Source: Neobacillus jeddahensis (GTDB lineage Bacteria > Bacillota > Bacilli > Bacillales > Cytobacillaceae). From it: a stretch of DNA of 64,000 nt. Position 1 is the first letter of the stretch; the number at the start of each line of letters is the position of its first letter. Where the stretch lies: NCBI RefSeq assembly GCF_000612625.1, contig NZ_CCAS010000014.1, positions 1 through 64,000 on the forward strand. The letters run 5' to 3'. The notes below the pieces were generated by a model, which saw nothing but the letters and a program-made list of their open reading frames with translations, did not search any database and was not told the DNA's origin. Below, piece after piece: positions 28,523 to 38,011 of this stretch. The translations under genes were made by a program, and so were the position numbers.

Positions 28523-29530
28523 TTATTTAGACTCTTGTAAAGAATTCAGCATAAAAGACTTATCTAGTGAAGACAGCAGCATAACATCATCAAACTTTAT
28601 CATGACTGATCCACTAGGGTAATGGCCAATATGGGTCTGATTTGATTTTCCTAATAAGTTATTAATAATGTTTCTCACAAAATTTTGACCAGCTTCATGT
28701 GCATGAGGATAGCCACCGCCAAATCTAGGATTTATTTCTGAAATGAAGTACCCTTTATCCGTTTTAAAACAATCAATATCAATTGGTCCGATTGGATTGA
28801 GTTGATTAACCAGCTCTTCTATTAATTGAATCAAATCCGGGTCATTAACCGAAACCGATTTGTCAGTTTCTCCCGCCCTCATTTTTATTTTCTTTTTACA
28901 AAAAATATTAGTCACACAGGCATTTAATAAATCCATATAGCAATCAATGCCAAATTCATCCCCCTCAATAAACGGCTGGGCAATTAATTCACCGGAATCT
29001 CGCCATACAGCTTGCAATTCCTTAGTAGAATGGACGATTGAGATTCCAATACTAGCGCTGCCATTTTTAGGTTTTACTATAATCGGAAACTCTAGAAAAC
29101 CAGTTTCAATATCTGATAGGATTTCAGCAAAATTTATATACGTGGGAATACCTGGTAGGCTGCGATCATTTAAAAATTGATAGGTACGATATTTGTCAAA
29201 GCAAATATCTACAACCTCTTTATTCGAAACAATTAATCTTATATTTTCTTTTTCAAAGTCTTCTTTATGTTCCGCCAGCACACTTAATTCAGGATCTATT
29301 AAACTCAATACTGCATCAATCTTGTACTTTTGACATAATTGTTTTAGCTGCTGGATATACTCTGGATCAGTAATAGCTGGAATGATTTCAGCAAAATCCG
29401 CAAAATGTAATGCTGGGGCTGTTGCATCACAATCGACAGCAACAACTTTGCCTCCTATTTTACTTAATTCCACTTTAAAATATTTTATTAACTTTACTCT
29501 TCTACCAGCGCTGCAAATTAAAATATTCAT
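28523..29530 (-). CDS. ATP-grasp ligase (carbamoyl-phosphate-synthase-like)
   Basis: A 335-residue ATP-grasp enzyme: an N-terminal Rossmann-like domain (ILICSAGRRVKLIKYF), then the ATP lid FPIIVKPKNGSASIGISIV, and the metal-binding ISEINPRFGGGYPHAHEAG at the C-terminus. The fold joins a carboxylate to an amine through an acyl phosphate. In surface-polymer clusters such ligases can attach amino acids. ATG at 29530 follows GAGGG with six-base spacing; two upstream in-frame starts overlap this site. Confidence 0.78.
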   Translation of the reverse strand: MNILICSAGRRVKLIKYFKVELSKIGGKVVAVDCDATAPALHFADFAEIIPAITDPEYIQQLKQLCQKYKIDAVLSLIDPELSVLAEHKEDFEKENIRLIVSNKEVVDICFDKYRTYQFLNDRSLPGIPTYINFAEILSDIETGFLEFPIIVKPKNGSASIGISIVHSTKELQAVWRDSGELIAQPFIEGDEFGIDCYMDLLNACVTNIFCKKKIKMRAGETDKSVSVNDPDLIQLIEELVNQLNPIGPIDIDCFKTDKGYFISEINPRFGGGYPHAHEAGQNFVRNIINNLLGKSNQTHIGHYPSGSVMIKFDDVMLLSSLDKSFMLNSLQESK

Positions 29531-29562
29531 TCTCATCCCTCTAATCAATTATTTAAAATGCA

Positions 29563-30489
29563 TCAACCATTTATTTTTATGCTTACATCAGGATTTCCAC
29601 CAAACCCTACCTTATTTGAAAAATATTCAATGACAGCTTTATCGATATCTTCATCAAATTTTCTGGCAAAAAAATCATTTGATTCCTCTATTTGTTGAAT
29701 ATCTTTAAATGTCAGGCACACAGGAGATCCTATATCCGTAAATTTCCCCCCCCATTTTAAAAATAAATAATTGTTCTTAACAACTTTAACTTTAAATGGC
29801 GAATTCATAATTAATGTGTGAAAAAACCATTCATCCGGGGCTAAAGTATTTTCAAAGAATCTATAATACCATTCATTTTTGTCTATAAATTCTATGATAT
29901 ATTTGGCGGCTTCAAGCGGAATCGTAAACCATTGTGAACCAGTAAAAAACATATATTCATTTGGCCACTGATTTTTATTGGGAAATAGATTGAATCCCTT
30001 TTGGTATAAATCGTGAATGATTCTTCTGTAAATCCTAAATGGATGAGCTGAATTATAACGGCTTCTCGTCACTTTTGGCCAATTAATTTCCATTCCCACC
30101 AAATCTTTCTTCTTAATCTCTCTAAAACCCATAAATATTTTCCCACTATTTTCCGAAAGGAACCCCTTAAAACCATCTTTCACCAATAAATCCTGCCCGC
30201 TTCTTAAGCAAACATAATCATAATTCTTTTTGGATGCCAATACCTCTCTCAATAACAAAATCGTTGCTGTAATTTGGCTAATATTCCCCCACTCACAGAC
30301 AACACTATTCTCGAGTACTTTAACATTAGAATGTTTCAAAATTTTGTGATAAATTTCTTTATAACTCCTTTTATCAATATGAACATATACATCTGCTTGA
30401 TCATCTGATAAAAGTTGATCGATAAACCTATTTACTTGTCTTGGGTTTTTATGAATCTGTAAAATAAATGCGGTACGGAGAGAATTCAT
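29563..30489 (-). CDS. GT14 (core-2/I-branching type) glycosyltransferase
   Basis: A 308-residue glycosyltransferase of the core-2/I-branching beta-1,6-GlcNAc-transferase type (GT14). Recognisable parts are AFILQIHKNPRQV, VYVHIDKRSY, VCEWGNISQITATILLLREV, YDYVCLRSGQDLLV, GSQWFTIPLEAA and PDEWFFHTLIMNSPF (the Asp-Glu motif). It is a close paralogue of the 32004-32936 gene. GGAG precedes the ATG. The 186-bp gap upstream holds SinR-like sites and may contain an internal promoter. Confidence 0.85.
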   Translation of the reverse strand: MNSLRTAFILQIHKNPRQVNRFIDQLLSDDQADVYVHIDKRSYKEIYHKILKHSNVKVLENSVVCEWGNISQITATILLLREVLASKKNYDYVCLRSGQDLLVKDGFKGFLSENSGKIFMGFREIKKKDLVGMEINWPKVTRSRYNSAHPFRIYRRIIHDLYQKGFNLFPNKNQWPNEYMFFTGSQWFTIPLEAAKYIIEFIDKNEWYYRFFENTLAPDEWFFHTLIMNSPFKVKVVKNNYLFLKWGGKFTDIGSPVCLTFKDIQQIEESNDFFARKFDEDIDKAVIEYFSNKVGFGGNPDVSIKING

Positions 30490-30523
30490 TTTATTATCTC
30501 CTTTAAAAAGTAAATTAAAATAC

Positions 30524-30603
30524 GTTCTTTAAAAAGAACAATTTAAATAAAAAAATAATTAATCTGGCGTAAAATAGACTAACTACTTCAATTTTAGTTC
30601 TTT
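30524..30603 (-). promoter_or_regulatory. Candidate internal SinR operator cluster
   Basis: GTTCTTT (30524-30530) and its inverse AAAGAAC (30533-30539) form a 16-bp dyad. A third GTTCTTT lies at 30597-30603. SinR of B. subtilis binds GTTCTYT, often as inverted pairs. The cluster lies in the largest gap inside the operon, upstream of the GT14 gene. No convincing promoter could be matched. Confidence 0.5.
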
Positions 30604-30675
30604 ATAATGGACAAATCAACAGTCTTTCCCTAAATAAATGCATTTCCTAATAATTAACTATTAACACCGAGAAAA

Positions 30676-31929
30676 TTACTGAAATACATATAAATGCTCG
30701 TTAAAAAACTCTCTCAAACTTTCCCTTCTCCGTACAATGTAAAATTCATTTTGATCTATCGCAATAATTCCCGGCCTTTCTTTAATAAACGGTGGATTAA
30801 AGACAATCGTGTATGCTCCCACATTTTCAAAAACAATATAATCATTTGGTTCTGGCAATTCTCCCTCTATATCATGGGCTAAGTAATCTTTTTCCATACA
30901 GGTATATCCGACGATGTTATACCTGGCCGTTTGGTATTTATTATAGTTTTGCTTTATTAATTGCATCGGAAGATTTCGTTTATGCATAGTGGGCTTTATA
31001 TTATGAACACTGCCATCAATCAAAACAAAGTGTGTTTCTTGAACTTTTTTCCCTTCAATGACCTTAGCATAAAATGAAAATGTGTTGGCCACCATGGAGA
31101 TTCCTGGTTCCAATATTAAATATGGCTGTCTTTCCCCCTCTTCAAATTCTGTATTCATAATTGAACAAACAGATTCAGCATAATCATCGAAGCTTGGCGT
31201 GTTTATGTTAAACGATGATGGTATTTCCCCATATATCCCTCCACCGATATCAATATATTCAATGGTCTCTGTAAGATATTCTTTTGCTAATTTACATAGT
31301 CCTTTCGTAATTCTTGAATAGGTTTCAACTTTCCTCTCACTTGTAGAAAAATGACCATGTAATCCAATTACTTTAATATTTTTGTATTCTTTAAGCTTAT
31401 TTAATGCATACTCAAAATTTCCGTTTGCAACACATATTCCAAATCTACTAACACCATATCCTTCTTGAAGAGTGCTTACCCCATTATCTGAGATAGTAAA
31501 GTTTACTCTCAATCCAACCTTTACTTGTTTATTCTTGTTTTTTCGGCAGTAATTTTGAATAAAATCTATTTCATAAAGTGAATCAATGTTTAAAATGCTG
31601 CCCTGTTCCAAAGCTGTATGAATATCATCCTCCGTTTTTAGAGGCCCATTAAAAATGATTCTGTTAGATTTCACCCCAATTTTAATGGCTAAATCATATT
31701 CTAATCTCGAAACCACTTCAGCATATGCTCCTAATTTATCCATCTCCTTACACATGAAAGGCAAATAATTGGTTTTATAGGAGTATCCAATAATAAACCT
31801 ATTGTATCTGCTCCTGAACGCATCATCTATTTTCTTATAGTTGCTCCTTACCTTCTCCACATCAAGCAGAAAAAAGGATGTTCCCATTTTTTGTTCAAGT
31901 TCCGCAATTTGTTGATAACTTAGAACCAT
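30676..31929 (-). CDS. Fold-III PLP decarboxylase (DapDC/ornithine decarboxylase type)
   Basis: A 417-residue alanine-racemase-fold PLP enzyme. The PLP lysine is Lys52 in GYSYKTN, the ring-stacking His is in GLHGHFSTS, the phosphate loop is IGGGIYGE, and EPGISMVAN follows. The C-terminal YTCMEKDYLA carries the conserved Cys and Asp of amino-acid decarboxylases. It may decarboxylate a basic amino acid or diaminopimelate-like compound. ATG at 31929 follows GGGGTG; the GTG three codons earlier lies within that site. It is flanked by the two GT14 paralogues. Confidence 0.8.
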   Translation of the reverse strand: MVLSYQQIAELEQKMGTSFFLLDVEKVRSNYKKIDDAFRSRYNRFIIGYSYKTNYLPFMCKEMDKLGAYAEVVSRLEYDLAIKIGVKSNRIIFNGPLKTEDDIHTALEQGSILNIDSLYEIDFIQNYCRKNKNKQVKVGLRVNFTISDNGVSTLQEGYGVSRFGICVANGNFEYALNKLKEYKNIKVIGLHGHFSTSERKVETYSRITKGLCKLAKEYLTETIEYIDIGGGIYGEIPSSFNINTPSFDDYAESVCSIMNTEFEEGERQPYLILEPGISMVANTFSFYAKVIEGKKVQETHFVLIDGSVHNIKPTMHKRNLPMQLIKQNYNKYQTARYNIVGYTCMEKDYLAHDIEGELPEPNDYIVFENVGAYTIVFNPPFIKERPGIIAIDQNEFYIVRRRESLREFFNEHLYVFQ

Positions 31930-32003
31930 TCCAAACACCCCACAAATAAAAAAATAATTTTCTAGGTACTATGAAAAACTAGCTTCTTGTTATATTGTGA
32001 AGC

Positions 32004-32936
32004 TCATAAATGAATGTCTTGAGTATTATAATTAGTATCATTTCCATATTTTATATAACTCGTAAAATAATCGATTACATTTGGATCAATATTCTTATCA
32101 AATTTTCTAGCAAAAAATTGAAGTGATTGCTCGATTGAAGTAATATCTTCATATGTTAAATACTGAGGTGAATTTCTCTCACTAAACTTTTCTCCCCATT
32201 TCAAATACAATAGGTTATTTTTAACGACATTGGATTTAAATGGTGAATTCATGATTAAGGTATGAAAAAACCATTCATCAGGACAATAAGCATTGGTAAA
32301 AAAGTTAAAGTACCAATCATTTTTCTCTAAAAACTCGACCACAAAGCTGGCAACTTCAAATGGAATGGTAAACCACTGTGAACCGCAATAAAAATTAAAT
32401 TCTTTTGGCCAGTAATTAGTATTAGGGTATAAGTTAATCCCTCTATGGTATAATTCTTGAATAATTCGCCTGAAAATCCTGTAAGGGTGTGCCGAAGTAT
32501 ATCTTTTTCTGGCTCCTTTAGGCCAGTTAACCTTCAATACACATAAATTTTCTTTACCTATATCTTTAAAATTCATAAAGACATTTCCTCGGTTTTCCAC
32601 TAGAAACTTCTTAAATCCATTTCTCACCAGTAAATCCTGCCCACTCCTTAAGCAGACAAAATCATAATTATTATGAGAACGCATGACCTCTTTCAGTAGT
32701 AATATAGTAGCGGCCACTTGACTGATGTCTCCCCATTCACATTTAATACTTTCCCTTAAAATTTTTACATGTTGATTCTTAATGAGTTGTGGATATACTT
32801 GTTCATAAGTTCTTTTATCAATATGAACAAATACGTCAGCTGCCCCTTCATCAATTAACTGGTTTATAAACATATTTACTTGTTGTGGATTTGTATGTAT
32901 TTGCAACAAATAGGCTGTTCGGACAGTTTCACTCAC
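32004..32936 (-). CDS. GT14 (core-2/I-branching type) glycosyltransferase, paralogue
   Basis: A 310-residue protein very similar along its whole length to the 29563-30489 protein: AYLLQIHTNPQQV, VFVHIDKRTYEQV, KCEWGDISQVAATILLLKEV, FVCLRSGQDLLV, GSQWFTIPFEVA, CPDEWFFHTLIMNSPF. The start is GTG, preceded by GGGGTG five bases upstream. The pair most likely arose by duplication, with the PLP decarboxylase gene now between them, and may add two related branches. Confidence 0.85.
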   Translation of the reverse strand: MSETVRTAYLLQIHTNPQQVNMFINQLIDEGAADVFVHIDKRTYEQVYPQLIKNQHVKILRESIKCEWGDISQVAATILLLKEVMRSHNNYDFVCLRSGQDLLVRNGFKKFLVENRGNVFMNFKDIGKENLCVLKVNWPKGARKRYTSAHPYRIFRRIIQELYHRGINLYPNTNYWPKEFNFYCGSQWFTIPFEVASFVVEFLEKNDWYFNFFTNAYCPDEWFFHTLIMNSPFKSNVVKNNLLYLKWGEKFSERNSPQYLTYEDITSIEQSLQFFARKFDKNIDPNVIDYFTSYIKYGNDTNYNTQDIHL

Positions 32937-32968
32937 ATTTTCACCCCATTACCTAATTTCCTTTTCAT

Positions 32969-34036
32969 TCATTTTCTTAATGACTCCAAAATTAAATCAA
33001 ATTTTTGAATATACTCTAAATACTTTACTTCATGGTCTTCCTTCCATTCCATTTGAACGAGCTGATTGATTTGCTCTAAAATATAGTCAATGTCAAAAAC
33101 TTTTATATATCGTATAAAAGCTAAATCCGATAGCCAGCATTGATAAGTACTAATGATTTTATGATTACTATTTGAAAAAACGATACATGGTGTTTTCGTG
33201 ATTGCACAAAATATCATTCCATGTAATCTATCAGTAACAACTACTTTTGCTTGTTTAAAAGCTATCCAAATATCCTCTAATTTCTGATTAGCCATATCAG
33301 TTGAGAAATCATTTATGACAGTATCATAAAAGTGTACTTGCTGATATTTCTCTTCAATAGCGGCAATAAGACTATTCTTATGAATGGATGAGATCACTCC
33401 CTCTAGATCGTTTCGCAAGCAAATAATAACTCCCTTCCTATTAAAACGTGGTTCGGTCCTATTAATATAAAAGACAATATCTGGAACTAAATGAATATGA
33501 TTCTTCTTAAAGCTATTCTTCATAAGTTCGTAGGATTTTAACTCTCTTGCAAAGATGTGCAGGTTTGGATGCTTTGAATAGATTTTAATGCTTTTATTAA
33601 GATTTTTTTCCTTTTTAAAATCGATTGATTGGGGAAATGAGATAATTTTATTATGTGGAAATGATTTAATAATATATCGTCTTTGATTCTCCAGCCCCTC
33701 ATATACATCTCCCATATTGCCTCCCCCAATAGTCGTAATAATATCTGAAGGAGTAATTACCTTTTTTAGCTTTGTAAGAGAGTAAAGATTTTTTACATAT
33801 AACGGAATAATTTCATAGTCGGGAAAATAATCTTTTAAGAAACTTGTTTGTGCCTCTGTAATGGCAACATCACCAAGATTCCCGTAATCTGCAGCCATAG
33901 CAACAAAAATTTTTAAGCCATTAGATAAAACTAAAGGAACATTATTCTTGCTGAAAAACGATCGAATTCTTAACTTTAAAGTCATTGGAATTTTATAAAT
34001 CACTTTTAACTTTAGTTTGTTGATCACATCTAACAT
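32969..34036 (-). CDS. Polysaccharide pyruvyl transferase family protein (EpsI-like)
   Basis: A ~355-residue member of the polysaccharide pyruvyl transferase family (CsaB/EpsI type). It has YGNLGDVAITEAQ near the N-terminus, TTIGGGNMGDVYEG in the middle, and VVTDRLHGMIFCAITKTPCIVF in the second domain. These enzymes add ketal pyruvate to a sugar, giving the polymer negative charge. The frame runs to 34045; ATG at 34036 has TTGGAG eight bases upstream and is preferred. Length equals B. subtilis EpsI (358). Confidence 0.85.
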   Translation of the reverse strand: MLDVINKLKLKVIYKIPMTLKLRIRSFFSKNNVPLVLSNGLKIFVAMAADYGNLGDVAITEAQTSFLKDYFPDYEIIPLYVKNLYSLTKLKKVITPSDIITTIGGGNMGDVYEGLENQRRYIIKSFPHNKIISFPQSIDFKKEKNLNKSIKIYSKHPNLHIFARELKSYELMKNSFKKNHIHLVPDIVFYINRTEPRFNRKGVIICLRNDLEGVISSIHKNSLIAAIEEKYQQVHFYDTVINDFSTDMANQKLEDIWIAFKQAKVVVTDRLHGMIFCAITKTPCIVFSNSNHKIISTYQCWLSDLAFIRYIKVFDIDYILEQINQLVQMEWKEDHEVKYLEYIQKFDLILESLRK

Positions 34037-34146
34037 TTCATCCACTCCAAAGATTCAAGTAACCTTTTTAGATAACGTGGTAATGATGAATCAATTGTAC
34101 TCATTACTATACTTTTTTTCATTATAACGAACAATACGGTATTTTT

Positions 34147-35331
34147 TTACAATCGTTTTACTATTCCAGTATTATTATTTACCATATTTATTCTATTTTT
34201 AGTAAAATCATCCATATCAAGGTATATTTCTTTTATTTCTTTTATCACATTTTCAAGTGAATAACGCTTAATTTGTTCTAGGTTCTGTTTACCAAACTCT
34301 TCCCTTAATTCTTTTGAATTATAAAGAATCTCAATCGCATTGGCACAGGCATCTGCATCCTCTACCCCAACCACAAATCCATTCACACCATTTGTAACTA
34401 AATCACTATTCCCCCTGCATCCAGTAACAACGACAGGCAACCCAGTAGCCATAGCTTCCATAATATTAACAGGGAGTCCCTCTTGCCTAGATGTCGAAAT
34501 GGCTAAATCCGAGATGGTCATGATGTTGTCAATATCTCTACGGAAACCTAAAAATTCAACATGATTTTCAAGCCCCAATTCTTGAACCAACTTCTTATAT
34601 GCATTAACTTGATCCCCATCCCCTACAAGGAATAGCTTTATATTTTTTATTTTTTCGTTTAGTTGATGGACTGCTTTGATTAACAAGTCCTGATGCTTCC
34701 TGTAGCTTAGTTCCCCAACATAAGTAATAATAAAATCTTGAGAACTTACTTCATACTCTTTTCTTAATCTCATTTTCTCTTCAAAGGAATGGGGTTTAAA
34801 CCGATGAAGGTTTAGTCCTACCCCATGTACTATATAGATCGGTCCTTTCCTTCTTAGATTAAATTTCTTAGCCGAGTGATAGTCCTCCTCATTCATTGTA
34901 ATAAGAATATCAGTCCATTTAGCAGCAAGCCTTTCTAGGGAATAAAAAATAAGCCAGTTGAAGATTGGTGCACCTTTAAAGAAGTGAAAACCATGCGCGG
35001 TATATAAAATTTTTACACCTTGGATATTTCTACAAGCAGCTCTAGTGATTAATGAGGCTACAGGTGTATGAACATGAACTAATTGATATCCTTCACTTTT
35101 CATGATCTTTTTGATTTCTCGATACGCTTGAATATTTTCTTTATGGAAAGGGGACCTTTGAAAACTAACGGGATGAACCTTACATTCCAAATGAAGTAAT
35201 TCCTTATTTAATTCCTGAACCGGATTACATGCGATTCCCACTTCATTCCCCTGCTCTATTAAAAATTTAATATGGGGAATTAAAAATGCATTTACTGTGT
35301 TCGATATCGTTGCAACATATAAAATTTTCAT
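34147..35331 (-). CDS. GT4 glycosyltransferase (EpsD-like)
   Basis: A 394-residue GT-B enzyme of family 4, resembling EpsD. It has the N-terminal KILYVATISNTVNAFLIPH, then YTAHGFHFFKGAP, VHGVGLNLHRF, YVGELSYRKHQDLLI and the C-terminal EX7E-type STSRQEGLPVNIMEAMATGLPVV. It transfers a nucleotide-activated sugar to the growing lipid-linked repeat in the cytoplasm. Three bases separate it from the flippase stop codon, with GGTGAAGG upstream. Confidence 0.88.
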   Translation of the reverse strand: MKILYVATISNTVNAFLIPHIKFLIEQGNEVGIACNPVQELNKELLHLECKVHPVSFQRSPFHKENIQAYREIKKIMKSEGYQLVHVHTPVASLITRAACRNIQGVKILYTAHGFHFFKGAPIFNWLIFYSLERLAAKWTDILITMNEEDYHSAKKFNLRRKGPIYIVHGVGLNLHRFKPHSFEEKMRLRKEYEVSSQDFIITYVGELSYRKHQDLLIKAVHQLNEKIKNIKLFLVGDGDQVNAYKKLVQELGLENHVEFLGFRRDIDNIMTISDLAISTSRQEGLPVNIMEAMATGLPVVVTGCRGNSDLVTNGVNGFVVGVEDADACANAIEILYNSKELREEFGKQNLEQIKRYSLENVIKEIKEIYLDMDDFTKNRINMVNNNTGIVKRL

Positions 35332-35333
35332 TT

Positions 35334-36875
35334 TTATGCCTTCACCACCTTATTTTCTTTTCCTGCCTTGAACTTTACTTTTATTTCATCAACGATCAAA
35401 TCAACTTCCTTAATTTTCAAAAAATAAATCATAATAAAATAAACAACTGCTCCAATGAATACCGATAGTAGTAATGAGCTAGCTATATTTAATTTACTCG
35501 TCAAATGATCATAAATGAATCGGCTTAAACCTCCCATAACAAGAGAAGAAACTGCAATTTTCATAAAGGAAATGGACACCTTTTTTAATCCCATCCTCCC
35601 TATCTTTTTTCGAAGTTTAATTAATAAAAGGAACGTACAGAAAATAGTTGAGATACTTGTAGCTAGAGCTAACCCTCCTATACCCATTATTTTGGATAAC
35701 ATAATATTTAGGAGAATGTTTAAAACCATTGCTAATGCTGCATTAATCATTGGAGTTTTGGTATCTTGAAGTGAATAAAATGTATTGGATAAAGTTTCCC
35801 TATGGCTTAAAGCGACAATTCCGATTGAAAAATAGAATAGTGCATTGGAAGTCATCACTAATGCTTGGGCATCAAAGTGTCCCCTTCCATAAAGTAATTC
35901 AACAATCGGAGCTGCAAAAAACATACAACCTACTGCTGCTGGCACAACTAATATGTTCACAGCACTGATGGATCCAGACAGTACCAACTTCATTTCATCC
36001 ATCTTATTTTTCGCAGTTAATTTAGATATTTTTGGGTACAGAACCGAACTAATTGACAAAACAAATATACCAATGATTACTACACTTAATGTATTGGCAT
36101 AGTTTAATGCTGCAATTCCACCTTCTGTAATATTAGAAGCCAATGTACGGTCAATTAATAAATTGATTTGGACAACCGAAGTACCAAGAATGGCTGGCAA
36201 TGCTAAAAGGGACATTTTTCTTATATTTTGGTCTTTAAAATCTAATGTGAATTTATACCTGAATTTACTTTTCATACTAAAAATAAATAAAAGCAAGAAT
36301 TGTGAAAAGACAGCGACTAAAGTGCCTATTGCCAAAAAATAAATGTTCTCATGAGAACTAATATAGATAGAGGCAATCATAATTAAATTTGCTGGAAACC
36401 CCATAATAGTAGGAATAATAAAAACTCCCTTAATTTGAAGATAAGCCAGGTAAACATAATTTAATCCCGAAAAATATACTCCTACTATTGTTACTCTAGT
36501 AAAGGATACCGTTAAATCCAACGTATCTCCTTTAAATCCAGATGCAAATAACTTTACGATAGGCTCAGTATAAATAAGGCCAGCGATAAAGATGATTGTA
36601 CAAATAGCTAAAACCAAATTAATAACATTATTGGTATAATGTAGTGCTTTATCTGCTCCTTCACTATTTTCTATTCTTGTATACATAGGTATAAATCCCA
36701 CTGAAATACCTTTACCTATGAGGGCAAAAATCACAGTTGGAATCGTCATGGAAATCAAATAAACATCACTAATATCGGTGGCCCCATAAAAATAGGATAA
36801 AACAATATCCCTTGCAAATCCTAAAATTTTTGAAACGATAGTTATTAGCATTAATATAAAGACGGTTTTTTTCAT
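35334..36875 (-). CDS. MurJ/MviN-type flippase
   Basis: A 513-residue polytopic protein (about 14 helices) of the MurJ/MviN group within the MOP superfamily. The start TVFILMLITIVSKILGFARDIVLSYFYGATDISDVY is typical of MurJ, including the R-D of the first helix. Inside a polysaccharide operon it most likely flips the undecaprenyl-linked repeat unit (Wzx role) rather than lipid II, but sequence alone does not decide. Weak ribosome site TAGGCGATAAG. Confidence 0.85.
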   Translation of the reverse strand: MKKTVFILMLITIVSKILGFARDIVLSYFYGATDISDVYLISMTIPTVIFALIGKGISVGFIPMYTRIENSEGADKALHYTNNVINLVLAICTIIFIAGLIYTEPIVKLFASGFKGDTLDLTVSFTRVTIVGVYFSGLNYVYLAYLQIKGVFIIPTIMGFPANLIMIASIYISSHENIYFLAIGTLVAVFSQFLLLFIFSMKSKFRYKFTLDFKDQNIRKMSLLALPAILGTSVVQINLLIDRTLASNITEGGIAALNYANTLSVVIIGIFVLSISSVLYPKISKLTAKNKMDEMKLVLSGSISAVNILVVPAAVGCMFFAAPIVELLYGRGHFDAQALVMTSNALFYFSIGIVALSHRETLSNTFYSLQDTKTPMINAALAMVLNILLNIMLSKIMGIGGLALATSISTIFCTFLLLIKLRKKIGRMGLKKVSISFMKIAVSSLVMGGLSRFIYDHLTSKLNIASSLLLSVFIGAVVYFIMIYFLKIKEVDLIVDEIKVKFKAGKENKVVKA

Positions 36876-36883
36876 CTTATCGC

Positions 36884-38011
36884 CTACATATCCATATTGA
36901 TATACTGTTTATTCGCTATAACCTGTGGGACACATTGGACTTTTCCCAGTAATATTTTATATTTACTTAAATAATCCATTTGATCGATTCGATCCAAATG
37001 TGCTAATCGTTCCTTAAAAAAGTTAAGAAAATAAATATAAAAGTAATCTAACCGAAATTCATCTTGAAACTTCAAATTAAATTGAGAAAATATTCTCTTA
37101 AAATATAAATCAAAATCCCCTTTAACATACTTATCGATATAAAGGTAATTATTATTTACATATACCTCCAGCCACATTAAATGGAAAAAATCATAGAAAA
37201 AAATATATTCCATTGAATATTCCCAGTCTATGTAATAGATATTGGATTCCTCTCCTTTAGCTAGTAAGGTATTGGCTGTCCAAAGATCTCCATGCAATGG
37301 TAAATAGGGAAACTTAGCACCAATTATTTGGGGTGATATTTTATTAAAAATATCTTGAGTCTCATTTGCACTTCCAGTCGTTATTAATAAATCCTCAGCT
37401 GTAATAAAAGAAGAAATCCGTTTTTCAATACACTGTTCAAAGTAATCGATATATCGGTTGAAAATATCAAACATCAGATATAAATAATCATCTTCTTGCC
37501 ACGAATGATTCTGTTTGAATTGGACCAACTCTTCAATGATCATTTTTTTTTCGTAATCGACACATAAAATAGCCGGCATTGGAAAATAATTATTAAAATT
37601 TTCATATTGCTCAAGAACGGTTAAGAAATGTTTCTCTTCATAAAAAACGGACAATACTTGATTGCTGAATAGATCAAATATTTTACTATCACTATATCCT
37701 TGTGTGCTTCTAACCGGCCGATAGACCGTACCACAAAATCCATTTTTATATAGACCCATATAAGGAACAATAAATTTATTTCTAAAGAGTGTTTTCCTTA
37801 AAATAAAGACAAGCGTTTTAATGGACAATTGATGATAGTTATTTTGAAAAATTTGATCGGCTCTTTGTTTTGTGTACGGGTCATTTCTCCAAATATATTT
37901 AATAGAATCATCATATTCATAGATACCTGCACACATATATTGCGTGTGTCTATGAAAGCTTCTCTTTATCTGTCTTTTCCGTTTAATATACTCAAATATT
38001 TTATTAAACAT
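36884..38011 (-). CDS. APH/choline-kinase-fold phosphotransferase
   Basis: A 375-residue protein of the aminoglycoside phosphotransferase/choline kinase fold. The catalytic loop LPLHGDLWTANTLL (about 247-260) and the metal-binding YYIDWEYSMEY motif are clear; the N-terminal ATP-binding lobe is divergent. ATG at 38011 has AGAGGG seven bases upstream and overlaps the preceding gene by eight bases. Because it sits in a surface-polymer operon it may phosphorylate a sugar, amino alcohol or lipid-linked intermediate. It is not expected to be an antibiotic resistance gene. Confidence 0.7.
   Translation of the reverse strand: MFNKIFEYIKRKRQIKRSFHRHTQYMCAGIYEYDDSIKYIWRNDPYTKQRADQIFQNNYHQLSIKTLVFILRKTLFRNKFIVPYMGLYKNGFCGTVYRPVRSTQGYSDSKIFDLFSNQVLSVFYEEKHFLTVLEQYENFNNYFPMPAILCVDYEKKMIIEELVQFKQNHSWQEDDYLYLMFDIFNRYIDYFEQCIEKRISSFITAEDLLITTGSANETQDIFNKISPQIIGAKFPYLPLHGDLWTANTLLAKGEESNIYYIDWEYSMEYIFFYDFFHLMWLEVYVNNNYLYIDKYVKGDFDLYFKRIFSQFNLKFQDEFRLDYFYIYFLNFFKERLAHLDRIDQMDYLSKYKILLGKVQCVPQVIANKQYINMDM

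Noticed and set aside
36884-38011. Aminoglycoside resistance gene
   Set aside because: Only the fold matches; the gene sits within a polysaccharide operon and the N-terminal lobe is unlike known resistance enzymes.
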